From Lojkania enalia (Eukaryota > Ascomycota > Dothideomycetes > Pleosporales), in the NCBI GenBank assembly GCA_010094045.1, contig ML986608.1, positions 282,815-346,814 of the forward strand: a DNA stretch of 64,000 nt, in the 5' to 3' direction. Below, in pieces: positions 46,147-57,569 of the stretch. The notes beneath the pieces were generated by a model. It searched no databases, was not told the origin of the DNA, and was given only the letters and a program-made list of their open reading frames with translations. How positions within the stretch are numbered: the stretch's first letter is position 1; each line of letters begins with the position of its first letter. The position numbers were made by a program, and so were the translations under genes.

Positions 46147-48335
46147 ATGTCGCGCTCGCCTGAGCGCAACTACCAGGCTTATCAGCCGCCGTCGCAGCCC
46201 TACCACGACCGCGATGTCTCGCCCATCGAGGGCAATGCACAGCAATTCCCATCCGTTCAAAACACAAGTCCTCCGCCGCCGCCCGCACATCGCAATCCCG
46301 TCGGCATCCACCCGGACAGCCATTTCAGCCAGATGCAGAACCAGCGGCAGTATGCCATGGCCAGCCCAGGCTCATCACACAACTACTCGAACTACTCAGC
46401 GCCCGGCGTGACACCTGGGGCTGACAATTTGAGTGAAAGCTCCGCCGGGGGGGGAATCAATGGGATTGCGTACGGCGTCGCCGGTAGTAATGAGAGGGAA
46501 AGTGGTGCCCAGGCGCTGCGGGACATCAATAATTGGGGCCGCAACGGGAACGGATTGGCGGGGCCAAGAGGCGCGCCGCTGGAGAGGAACCAGGCAGGAA
46601 CGCCCTTCTCTGATCAGTACAGGTACGACCAATCAATGCCGCAACGTCCCATCCTGCCCCAGGCTTCGTACGGGTCCAACGCTCCGCTAGCTGCAGGTGC
46701 CATGGCTCCCGCGGGCATGACATCGCACAACTCTTCCCAGCAGAGTATACCACTGAGTTCGCCCCCTATGAATGCCTACCCATCTTACAACGATAGCCCA
46801 TACAATCGCTACTCGTCCTCGAACCTGAATGTTGCGCCGCAGATGGGCATGATTAATCCCAATGAGGTCGAAGATGATGATGACTGGGGCATGGGACCTT
46901 CGAACAGCCAACAGAAGCGGCGGTCTTTCGTACCTTTCGGCGGATCGTCCCATGATAGCAGTCGAGAAGGTACGCCCAAAGTCGCTGCCGCAGCTGTGGC
47001 CGCAGGCGCAGGCGCAGGCGCAGGCGCCGGAGCTATATACGGAGCCCGAGATGCCAGTGGAAACTACGCTCCTGTTCCAGCTAGTGGTAACGATATTCCC
47101 GAGCATATCAATGAGAAGTCGGAATGGCTGAAATCACAGAATCACGGAAGGAAGAAGCTCATGTGGATCCTTGTAACGGTTATCGCCATCCTTGTAGTTG
47201 GTGCTATAGTCGGCGGCGTTCTCGGTGCTGTTTTGCGGAAGAAGGGCGGTGATGGCGGCTCGGGCGGAAATGGAGGGAACCAGAGCACTCCAGAATCCGT
47301 TGCCGAAGACAACAAAGACGAGTTGACTATCAAGTCTGCGGAAATTCAGGAGCTTATGAACAACAAGGACCTCCACAAAGTGTTTCCTGGAATGGATTAC
47401 ACACCCCTGAACACACAATACCCAGAATGCATCCACGCCCCGCCCTCTCAGAACAATGTTACGCGAGATATGGCCGTCTTATCGCAGTTGACAAATGCTG
47501 TCCGGCTCTATGGTACAGATTGCAACCAGACAGAAATGGTCATGGAAGCGATCAAAAGATTAGAGCTCAAAGACATGAAGGTCTGGCTCGGCGTTTGGCT
47601 GGGTGACAATCAGACGACCAACGATCGTCAAATTGAGCAAATGTACACAATTTTGGATGACTACGACGCAAGCGGATTTAAAGGCATAATTCTCGGTAAT
47701 GAGGTCCTCTTCCGCGAGGATCTCACCGAGACGGAGCTGCTCGACTATATCCACTACGTAAAGGGCAATCTGAGCGAGAAGAATATTCCCCTTCCTATTG
47801 CAACTTCCGACCTCGGCGACAATTGGACAGCGGAAATGGCCGAGAAAGTGGACATAGTCATGTCTAATGTGCACCCCTTCTTCGCAGGCGTTACTGTTGA
47901 TAAAGCTGCTGGTTGGACATGGGACTTCTGGACGACCCACGACGTCATTCTCACACAGGACAAGCCCAATATCACGCAAATAGTCGCGGAAGTCGGGTGG
48001 CCTTCAGAAGGCGGTAACAATTGCGGTTCTGCCGTATGTGCATCGAAAACTGAGGGTTCCATTGCTGGTATCGATGAGATGAACAAATTTATGGAAGACT
48101 GGGTCTGCCAGAGCCTGAGGAATGGGACTGAATATTTCTGGTAAGCACCTCCACCATCTCTAACCCAAATGATACTAAGAATAGTTACAGGTTCGAAGCT
48201 TTCGATGAGCCTTGGAAGATCCGCTTCAACGAGCCCGGCAAAGAATGGGAAGATAAGTGGGGTCTGATGGATATAAATCGCAACTTGAAAGACGGTGTAA
48301 AGATTCCCGACTGTGGTGGGCAGACACCTTCATGA
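46147..48335 (+). CDS. btgC: Membrane-anchored GH17 glucan endo-1,3-beta-glucosidase, BtgC type
   Basis: Exons 46147-48140 and 48191-48335, 2139 nt (712 aa); the 50-nt intron (GTAAGC...ACAG) joins YFW to [12 protein letters not shown] 46147 (MSRSPERNY) follows GGCGCC; the frame upstream begins only with TTG. The layout is a long Pro/Gln/Ser-rich cytoplasmic N-terminus (1 to about 335), including an AG repeat encoded by GCAGGC hexamers. A single transmembrane helix ([20 protein letters not shown], about 338-365) and a Gly/Ser linker follow, then an extracellular GH17 domain. Catalytic acid Glu is in GNEVLFRED and nucleophile Glu in [10 protein letters not shown]. It trims or branches cell-wall beta-1,3-glucan as a type II membrane protein. 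Confidence 0.93.
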
Positions 48336-49074
48336 TCTTTCGGTCTGGGTCTGCATTTCAAAATTTGTACGCATTTTGGCACGGCGTTGTACGGCGTAAT
48401 GATATGGCCTCAGATCTTGGACCTTTTATGTTTCGCATCATTTGTACTATCGACGATAACACGGTCGGCTCGCACGGCATGGTCCCTTTAACGCGATTTT
48501 AATAGTGCTATCTTGGCCTGGCATTTAAGGTTGGTATTTGTTTTATTTAGGATTGCCAATATAGGTATGGGCATGGGCTTTTAGCAGGTGTGGACTGTTT
48601 TGGCAGAAGGCAGCGGTATATATATTTTGGGATTTTAGGAGGGCAATAATATGAGGCTGGTAGAAAGCTTTATAACCTCACACTTCGCCTCAATATCATT
48701 CCTCCCCGCTAAAGGTGCGTATATGCGACTGAAGTGCACGTAATATGGAATTGGCTATAGATAGCTTAGCTATGTGAATATGCGAAAGACAGCATTCATA
48801 TTGAACAAGATCTGTTGGCGCACTTTGTCTTCGCAGATGGTATCTTTCAATAGGACTCGGTAATCAATCAGTATGACATATTAACTTGCCGCATTTTAGT
48901 GTGGTGAATTATTTCTCAATTCAACGCCATAGTCATCATCGCCTATTGTCACAGCAAAATAGTATATACGTAGAGCCTCATGCTTGAATATTGTAGCTTC
49001 TTTAACCATCCCACTTTACGATCTACTACAACCTCATCTTTTTAAAACCGACACACACATATTTGATTTCAATT
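48336..49074. other. 3' flank of the GH17 gene; start of AT-rich compartment
   Basis: No coding sequence seen. Base composition falls to AT-rich from here on. Confidence 0.5.
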
Positions 49075-49735
49075 CTACCATTTACTCCCAGTACCTGAAT
49101 TGGATATCCTTCTGACCGCCCACAAACACGCACATGGGCACATCACTAGGCTCATGGGTTGCTCCATCTCCATTTTATCCCTTCGCTTGTTCTTGTGCCA
49201 CATATAGAGGCCGAGGTTAGCGGTGATGATGATGACTAGGGTTTGGAAAGAACCAATGCCTGTGAGCACCTGAGTGTGTTTGGGGACCCATTCTTCGCGG
49301 AAGAACTGTGCGGAGATAATGGCGCCGACGGATGTGAAGCCGGCCATAAGCTCTGTAATCATCGTTATTGGATTTTTTAGCGTCAAATTACTTAAATAGA
49401 ATGAAATGCTCAATTAACTGTGAAAATTCTCATCCGTATTGATGTTACTATACCACGAATGACCCTGGCAGAATGGGATATAGGTTCCCATGCTGAAGAA
49501 TATGCCGGCACAACTAGGTTCCTTCTGCGTCAGTGGATCGAGTCCAACCAAAATCAGCTACTTAATCATCGTGCAGTTCAGTTCGAGACAGAGATGCATT
49601 GTTCGCTCCCTAAAATGATAGTTGCTGAAGGTAATACAGCGTAAAGACACAACCCACCAAATTCGGCGCCACAATGTACAAGTTGGTCTTGATCACACTG
49701 TACGCGAGACTTGCAACAATCTGTAAGAGGAAAGT
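49075..49735 (-). pseudogene. Degraded MFS permease (Dal5-like) remnant
   Basis: On the minus strand, pieces of an MFS transporter lie in order but in broken frames. First is IVASLAYSVIKTNLYIVAPNLVG (about 49730-49655), then a GIFFSMGTYIPFCQGHSWYSN piece (about 49505-49440). A 112-codon frame follows with AGFTSVGAIISAQFFREEWVPKH, one last helix and a basic tail (MWHKNKRRDKME). The order and tail match the C-terminal third of anion:cation symporters. No frame joins them and the N-terminal two thirds is missing. I read it as a decayed gene copy. Confidence 0.5.
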
Positions 49736-51660
49736 GCCCGTAGACTTAGTAGCCACGCCGTAGCAAGTACAAAGAAGCATAAATGGTTACATGATCGAAC
49801 CTTTCAAAGGCCTCTATCGAGTTGAACTGTACGGCGAAACATGCAGCCGGCACATACGGTCATTCAGCCAGACTTGTTCATGAGTAGCGTTAGGCGATGG
49901 GACGAGCTGCGAGATTGGAAAAACCTCGATACTCTAGTCGCCAAATTCCGCACCTTGCACTCTCAGCTCGAAACGCCTAAACTATCAGGGGCTTCTAGGC
50001 CATTTACGGTTACAAATGCAAACGTCCGCCTACGTTCCGGAACTTCACCTCCTTCCGCAGGATGACCGCTCCAAATTCGGCATTAATTAAAGAGCCGCCG
50101 GGAGTCAAACTCCAACGAATGCACCCCTAGATACTAGCGCTAGTAGAATGAAGTTGAGTGCCGCTTAAGGAATCATAGTAGCCGTTCAAGTTCCGCTAGC
50201 GCTTTGTCTTCCATTTACATTCGATCTATTCGAACTTTTTTACGAGAATGGACAGACCTTTGAATGGCTGGATTGTGTATTGCAGTGCATGTTTCCTAGT
50301 TCTGCGAAAGGTGGAGTTGGGCTATCGGTATCCTCACGATCCATTGATTTATAGAAGCATAGAACTAAGTTTTATTCAAACGGCTAGGACTGTAGGGATC
50401 AAGGCGGAGATTGGCGATGGAAAAGAAATTATGGCGATTCCCTCTTTCTAATCAAGCGTATGGACCGGACACTACAAAAGCATGTATTATACTTGGAAGT
50501 AAATACTATTGAATAAAGAATATTCAATAAGGGGTGCTAGGTCTTTCAAGTCATAGGAATTATGTTTCTTTCATTTTATTTTTAAGAAGTCTTTTGCAAA
50601 CCGATTGACTGCATAGACCAATTTGTCGCACATGCAACTCCCCAACTCGAGATGACAGGGCCTTCTGTTGTGGAGCACTAAGGACCTAGCCTTCGCCCTT
50701 GATAAATAATGTGGAAGGTCGTGAGCATCTAGATATTGTTTGATTCATTCATTATAGCCGATCTAGAAGATAGTATGTCTTGCTGTTTCCTTCCTATTCC
50801 TCAGGCCTTCAAAGAATATTCCTTTGTGAACTTTCCCACTCAGGCTCCACCTATTGATTGATTGCCAAATAAGCTCGTGCTAATGTCGTAACGAAGATGT
50901 ACAACAACGAAATAGCCTGTGCATCTGCTTGTGTCAACAAAATACCTAAGATATGGGAAAGTGCACGCGATGATGGCCTCTTGCTAGACACACAGAGGTG
51001 AGAAAAATGGACGTGAAAAAAGAAAACACATAAAATATATTTTCCCTATAAAAACTCAAAAAGTGTCACTCCCTCCATTGCAGAATCGAAGTGGACCATT
51101 ACTACCCCTAGCAACGCTATGCCTAACAACGCCACCCCTAGCAACTCCGTGACCAGCCAAGGCCTGATTCTCTTTCGATGTTCCCAATTCTATACACCGC
51201 AACGTTTAAACCAAGAACACACTACCCCAGGTCGCCTACTCGGCTGTCGATATGGCCAAAGAATCGATCTGCTCGACGCACAACTTCGCAGGAAGTGCAA
51301 CCCAAAATGAAGGTGTCTAAGGAAGATCAGATCTACACAATATAATAATGCAATTTGGCCTAGTGCGGCGAAAGAAGTGGCTACTATTATTAAACAAGAC
51401 TAAGAATTTCCTAGGAATTTACAAGAGCGCAAGTATTGACGCTACATTCGTAGTGGAGAGTAGTATAGAATATATACTTGAGAACTAGCGTATGTCCCGA
51501 AGGGACTATTTGGACAAAAATAAACTTGATGAAAAAGCCCGGAAAAGGATTTTAGGCCGTCGCAGCCAATCTACGAAATCTTTAATATCTCAAGAATTCT
51601 AGGCAATAGCACGACATCACATATTCCAAATACCCTTAACATATGATTTAATGGAGAAAA
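49736..51660. other. Gene-poor AT-rich region
   Basis: Only short isolated open frames (such as 49841-50065 and 51119-51310, both +) without recognised domains. A GAA-loop hairpin is at 51494-51506. Confidence 0.5.
51494..51506. repeat. Short perfect hairpin with GAA loop
   Basis: GTCCC-GAA-GGGAC, 5-bp perfect arms, intergenic. Confidence 0.8.
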
Positions 51661-52110
51661 CAAGCAGACCTCTGGCATCGTTATCCGCACCTTGCTCCGT
51701 CGACCTTATCTTGCCAAAGCGGGTAAAGTGACGTGTCTCGAAAATCACCGGTGTTACGAATGGACTTACGCCTCTGTTTCAATAAAGCATATTGAATCCA
51801 GAAGCCTCGCTTCGGTTATGCTAGAGTTTTACACAATTGTAGTGCGCATTATTAACGAAATGCTTCTTTCTGAGGACTCAAGGCGTCTTGAAATCACTTA
51901 GTCAAATATCACTCTCACGTGCTTTTGGGCATTGTGCTCGCCTTATTACCACGCCTTCAACATCTGAGCTTGGCTGGTCATAATATATGTCTCTTTTATC
52001 ACAGTCGGATTCTTGAGATTCTTTGTTCACAGTCTTTAGCCACGTCGCCCACGGTCATTCAATGGAATCCAACATATTCCGGTCCTCTCACGTTTGGCTC
52101 ATTTATGTAA
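51661..52110 (+). pseudogene. Fragment of an F-box/leucine-rich-repeat-like protein
   Basis: Two frames with coding character follow each other. One carries IRTLLRRPYLAKAGKVTCLEN, resembling the start of the repeat region in fungal F-box-type proteins. The next, out of phase, carries GIVLALLPRLQHLSLAG, a leucine-rich-repeat-like stretch. There is no F-box, no intact frame and no upstream exon. The assignment is by pattern only. The repeat at 52141-52231 begins 30 bp after it. Confidence 0.4.
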
Positions 52111-52140
52111 AGTATTAGAGCAGATGAGGAGGAGAACTGT

Positions 52141-52231
52141 GTTGATTGATATCTATAGAGGATTAAGGCTATTTATACTGTCTGTTCTAGGTATCACATG
52201 ATATCAGGCTGATCTATAATAGGGATCGTGC
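52141..52231 (-). repeat. Dispersed repeat, copy B
   Basis: Reverse complement of the 28341-28431 copy. Both copies border fragments of open frames, so the repeat may be the 3' flank of an old gene family or a transposon remnant. Confidence 0.75.
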
Positions 52232-54861
52232 GATACATATAGCCTTACAATTTACAAGCGGTCACGAGCTAGCTCGTGCATTTCAAAATGTTAATAGCTC
52301 CCAGGTGAGAACCCTCGATATATCCCTTCATCAGGGATCCCTTCTACCCAAATTAGATCATACAGTCAAATTTGAGAATATCGAACGCCTTCACCCCAAT
52401 CTTTGAATGCAGTCATTTCAGTCTAGCTTTAAAAGGGGAATTAATCACAATAAACCACTTTCTCTGTGGATTTCTTAAGCTCCAAACAGTTTGTATGTAC
52501 GGAGAAATGTCTATATGCGTACAACGCATTTGCCATTACTTTGGCGTGAACTATCTTATACTTCTAGATTGTCTCACGCCTATTTGCACGAGGTAAAAAT
52601 TTCTAGAATTACCTAGAGGGATGTGAACCAAGCGGTATCCACGAATAAATGATTTGGGCAACTTTCGACGCTTCACGAACGTCAGCCCCCCTGTAATCCC
52701 AGGGCTGCTCTAATACTACAGAACGGGGTATCACAGAGGCGCATTACCCGTCCTTCATCGACACTCGATCGTTCGGATCCACAAGCAAGCCAAGGTTAAC
52801 TCTACTCAGAAGAATCCAAATTCCCGAGGCAGTGTCTCCCATCTGTAACGTTCTGTATAGGAGGATGCCAATCGAAGGCTTGCCTTTATATGGCGGAACA
52901 GGAGAGATAACAATCAACGTAGTTGTCCTCATGTGTCCTGATACTTTACACCACCCCTTGAATACCTCACAATATTCGATGCAGACGAGGACATCTTTGG
53001 ATGGCTTGAGGACGTCTTCGCGCACAAGAATAGCTAATTTCCTGTTCTTGGCTGTATCAGGATCTTTGTTGGATGTTAAGTATAGGGACAAGAGTGATAC
53101 TTTGCATCAGGGGGAGGAGGTGGGAGTAGGTCTTAATTGGAATTGCTCTGCATTCGGAGTTAGCTTAAGTCTTGAGATAGGCCGGAGTTCCAGGGCTAAG
53201 CCTTTTCTAAGTAGAGAGTGATTGGTTTCCATATTATCAGACAGGGTTTCTATAAGATTATTACGAAAGACGTTTAAGAACCTTAAGGGAACTCCACGGG
53301 AATATTCCGGGTATAGATTCATCTGGGAATATTGGGAGATAGGCGATAACAGACGTTAACTGAAGGAATTTAGTAGGACTGGAGCCTAGACACGCAAGTA
53401 ACGAAACATAATATGGCAGCAGTCTCGAAAAGATAATGTTCATTTATTACTATTATCTTCCACTTCCGCGGATCTAAAGTGATCAGAAAGTATATGCGAC
53501 GGTTTGCATACATTTCCTTAAAACATTGCCGGCATTTACGATGATTGTAAATTATTTGTATGACCAGGATTGAGATAAATGTTCCTACATTACACTCTAG
53601 AGGGGTGTTGGCGCTTCCTTAGCACTCCTTTATAATGTTATCTTCATTTAGCACTAACGATATCAAAGGGTTTTAATTAGTGGCATTTCATGCCTGAAAT
53701 AGAAGGTTGGAGAGCCTATCGTACTCCCATTGTTATTCACAGGTGAGATGCTTCTAAATCTACACAAGGAAACCTGCTATATATCCAGTTAGTTTTAATC
53801 TTCCTTGCCGACTGATTTACATGGCGGATCACAAGGACGGCTCTGATTTGGAGAGCAATATTCCTCATAACCGTGATAAAGACTAGAACATCAATGCGTT
53901 TGCCGGTCGATGATTTCAAAAACCAACCAATTAAATACAAGATTAGAGGGAATATCGTCAGTGTAAAGCTCGCCTCAGTCCAGCAACAAGATGCACTATA
54001 TAATGAAAGTGGATCGCCGTCAGTGAGGTGTTCACGATGAATGTAGGAAGCAACTGACACTTGGCCTTGCCAGTAAACCACTTACTTGAGCATATCCGTA
54101 TGAGGACTTTTTCGTAGAGAGTATTTGGAGAGGACAGCAATTTTTAACAGAAAACGTAGTTGGCGATGGTGAGTTTTGCTTCGCCATTTGTTTAGGCTCT
54201 TTATACCCACGATATGCTTGCACTGGCTAAATATGGCACGTGTTTCTTCTATATTATTTAGCTAGCCTGTTTTATTAGACCTATAAAGTCTCGCCACTGC
54301 TATCCTCTAGCTAGGTAGGCCACTTAGACTCCTTCAATACATCAATATTTGCCTTAGCAATTGATACTGCCTGATACGCGACAAAATCAAACCGGTAAAC
54401 TAGGGGGGATTGTCGGTCGGTTCTTGTGTATTGTAGTTGCGGAGGCAAATAAAACGCCGGCCGTCCTTGTCTGGGTTCTCTAGGACATGGAAATGGTAGT
54501 TCTTACAATAATTAAGGAGAGCATTGACAAGAGGTTAGCATTGAAGGGTCATTGAGTACGATTCATCCCTTCAGATGATAGGTTCCTGTATTGGAAAGTT
54601 AAATAACAAATGACAGTTGTGGTAGATTTACCCCAAATGGAGTATAGCAATAACAAAGGGAGGTTGAAACGGTTTTCGTATGTCAACGCAACGATGTCTT
54701 ATCTAGTAGTTTGTGCATTTGTTAGTTCTGAAAAGCCCTCTACAACTATGGAAGGCATAGGACATATTGAGGATTCACAAGGGAGAAATCCCTCTTCTCA
54801 TGCCTGATCCTTGTGGGACAACATGATCGTTCAAATTTAGAAACTTGTAGACTGCTATCTC
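52232..54861. other. Gene-poor AT-rich region with unclassified open frames
   Basis: A minus frame at 52744-53091 (113 codons from its first codon, which is TTG) and an overlapping plus frame at 52832-53221 compete; neither has a recognisable domain. Minus frames between 53737 and 54223 contain a hydrophobic stretch (about 53900-54000) and a GTAAGT donor at about 54090, possibly a broken membrane-protein gene. Confidence 0.4.
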
Positions 54862-56960
54862 TCAGTACGCCTTGTTGGGTTCCACATGGCGCAATTTCAC
54901 GGCGCTGCTATCATTCTCGAACACAAGCTCTAGGTCCTCGTCTTGATTTACTCTGATCCCAACCGGCTCCCTAAATGTTTGCATCGTTTCTACTCCTACA
55001 GAAACATGGCTCAAGTGCCAGGGCTGTCGAGATCGGAGTGCTAGCATCAGCAACTCTATTGCGGAATCCCAGGCTGTCGACGTCGTGCTTGTAATAATAA
55101 GAAACAATATGTATGCGATAACTGAGATGCTATAAATTCCAAGCACAGCTATCGATAGTTTGTCCCATACTGAAGACATAGAATAGCCGTATCCTGCGAG
55201 AAAGCTGTCGACTCTAACTCCAGTGGAATTAATGTCTACGCTAAGATTTGCGTCCGTCTGATTGGATTCTGTCACTTTGAATTCTCCAGATCCAATATCC
55301 TGTATATCCGCCAATGCACGAACGACGGTTTCGGCAAGACATCCAAAGTGGACTGGCGAACGTACGTAGGTCTCATTTAGAAGGTTAAGCCATGAAGGCA
55401 TAAGCGTGATTTGATTGCTAAACTTGGAAGGGTCAAGACCCTCCGGAAAGGGGTTCGCTGCCCGGAGGAGTGGACGCAACCGGTTGTTGGAGCCAGATTT
55501 GATCCTTTCGTGTTTTGCAAAAGTCCAAAATGCTGATACGGTGCATGTTGTTAGATTCAGGTTACGAATTCGATTGTTTTTAAAAAGATCTGTAAACGGA
55601 AAAGGTTCCTCAGTTGCATTGTATGATAAGAACGAACCGACTGTGGACCTTGAGTCGTTCGAAGGGAGGGGAAGCCAGACGGGAGGGATGTGGTCAGGAA
55701 CGTCAGTAACATTCTCTTTACCGGGAACCATTTCGAGGAGCCTTCGAATTGTTGTTAAATTTTTTAGTGTTACCCCATCGTCAGCTTTGTATTTGAATGG
55801 AAGGTCAATGTTGTCGAATATTTCTGGTGTATTATTATAGCAACGAACGTTTACGGTAGGTTGAAAGAAGTCACTAGAGAGAATGTTGTAGTCGAATGTG
55901 GTATCTTTTAAGCCAAATGACTTCCCAGCGGTCTTCATCAAGATTTCGAGGGACATTCGACTCGGAACAGAGGCAATGACGTTCCCTGACCATGGATCGT
56001 CGGGATCTAATCCACAGGTTGCCATCAAATTTCCCGCCCGAGACTTAGCATCTTCGTCAGTGATGATGAACATGCGTTCTGTTTGATCAATCCTATGGCT
56101 AGGGGAGTATGCTGGTCTCCTAATGGTGTCACTAGGATAATTAGTCTTTGATGCACCATGCACTCTGACACAGCCGTCCCCACAATATGTTAAATGAGTG
56201 TACTTACACGTTAATACTAGAGGAGCTGTTAATAATTAAGGGGAAAATCTTCGCAGATGGTGCCCCGATTATGAAATTTCGATGATCCAATGGGCCAAAT
56301 AGAGTTTCTCTAGGCCTCATAGCCACAGCACTTGAAGGCCCGACGATGACCGCAAGAAGCGTAAAAAATGGTATTAGCGCCACAAACACAACCTTGCGCC
56401 GAGTGAGAAGAGTAGGAGAGGTTACCGCACCCCAGAACTCAAGGGACCAGAGGTATGATATGTTGAATGGCACGTGAACGGGCGCTAATAATGCACCTAG
56501 GGGTAGATAATCTTTGGAGAGCTCGAGACGCATTATTCCCAAGAGCATATCGGCAATAGAGGCCTGCATTAGGAATTCGTGTAGCTTAGCCACGAATTGA
56601 AGTCCACTTGAACCAGGATCGCCAACAAAGAACTGCAAACAATTCAGGATGATGAGGGTTATGGCCCCCACAAGTGGAGGAAGATGGACCATGGAATGGA
56701 ATGCGGCAATCGACGTGCTTTTGTAAATGGCGATCTTGCGATGTTCTTTCGGAGATCTCCATCGAACGAGGGCGCTCAAAAGCTGCAGCTTGACAAATCG
56801 TAGAACGTCGCGAAAACCCAGGTATTCGCTGGGTGCGTTCTCAGTTTTGGATATATTATTTAGAGTCTGGCCCTTGCTTTTACTGTGGCGGCATCAGACT
56901 CAAAATAAGCCCTGAACCGGACGAATGAAGTACATACATGAAAGGAATTGCAGGACGCAT
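54862..56960 (-). CDS. Uncharacterised multi-pass fungal membrane protein
   Basis: Best model: exons 56960-56938 (23 nt, MRPAIPF), 56882-56208 and 56164-54862, 2001 nt (666 aa). Donors are GTATGT and GTAAGT, acceptors CCACAG and GTCAG. Without the first mini-exon the frame has no ATG until residue 61, which supports it. The N-terminal part has several hydrophobic helices (LVGAITLIILNCLQFFVG; a second near GALLAPVHVPFNISYLWSLEFWG; FVALIPFFTLLAVIVGPSSAVAM). A large probably extracellular segment with many N-glycosylation sequons and scattered Cys follows. One last helix (LSIAVLGIYSISVIAYILFLII) precedes a cytoplasmic tail. The order resembles a widespread unnamed Pezizomycotina family; the function is unknown. 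It is intact although its neighbours are decayed. Confidence 0.75.
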
Positions 56961-57113
56961 TTTGAAGTCATTTAACTATAGACTCGAAACCATATACTAA
57001 AGTCGTTGAAATGAGGTTATAACAATTGTAATCGGCCGGGTCATTAAAAGCCCGCCTGCGGGTGTAAGAAAAAAAAATTGAAAAAGAAAGCATACGGTGG
57101 CTCTCAAATGTGA

Positions 57114-57569
57114 TCAAGCAATGTTCGCAGTGCCAATATAACTGTCTCTACCGTGCCACACGCCTGAATACGAGCATGAAAGACGCGTCCTTAACGTTTT
57201 GAAGTTTTTAATGTTGGGGCTGAGCGTCTGGACTCGTCGGAGCCAAGCCTGCAACTTACGAACCCGTCCAAAAGGCTGTTCGCCTGCAAAGATCTTAGCT
57301 AGCTCAATCGCAGTATATTGTTCTACAGAAAATCTCATCTCTTTTATCCGAGTTAGATGAGATCGATGGAAGTCCTTTCAATGTGGCATATAGAGGCATG
57401 CGACGAGAGAACTACGCCGGGCAATTATAGCGCGGATATGCTCGTTGCAACCATTAGCGTAAATCAAGGGTGGGATTCTTTTACGAATACTAGGCCTGAA
57501 TCGGGCTAGTCGTTCCAAAATCAATGCGACCTTCCCAAACAATCTACACTTCATGGCCATGGTTTTCAC
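57114..57569 (-). pseudogene. Open frame of about 150 codons broken by one TGA
   Basis: A single minus frame runs from ATG 57569 to 57114 with just one internal stop, TGA at about 57378-57380. Before it are basic, Leu/Ile-rich residues (KVALILERLARFRPSIRKR); after it, EQYTAIELAKIFAGEQPFGR and a basic stretch. The stop could derive from CGA by a C-to-T change. The family is unknown. Confidence 0.35.

Noticed and set aside
52832..53221. 129-codon plus frame
   Set aside because: Competes with a minus frame of similar length over the same bases; neither shows a domain, so neither is called.
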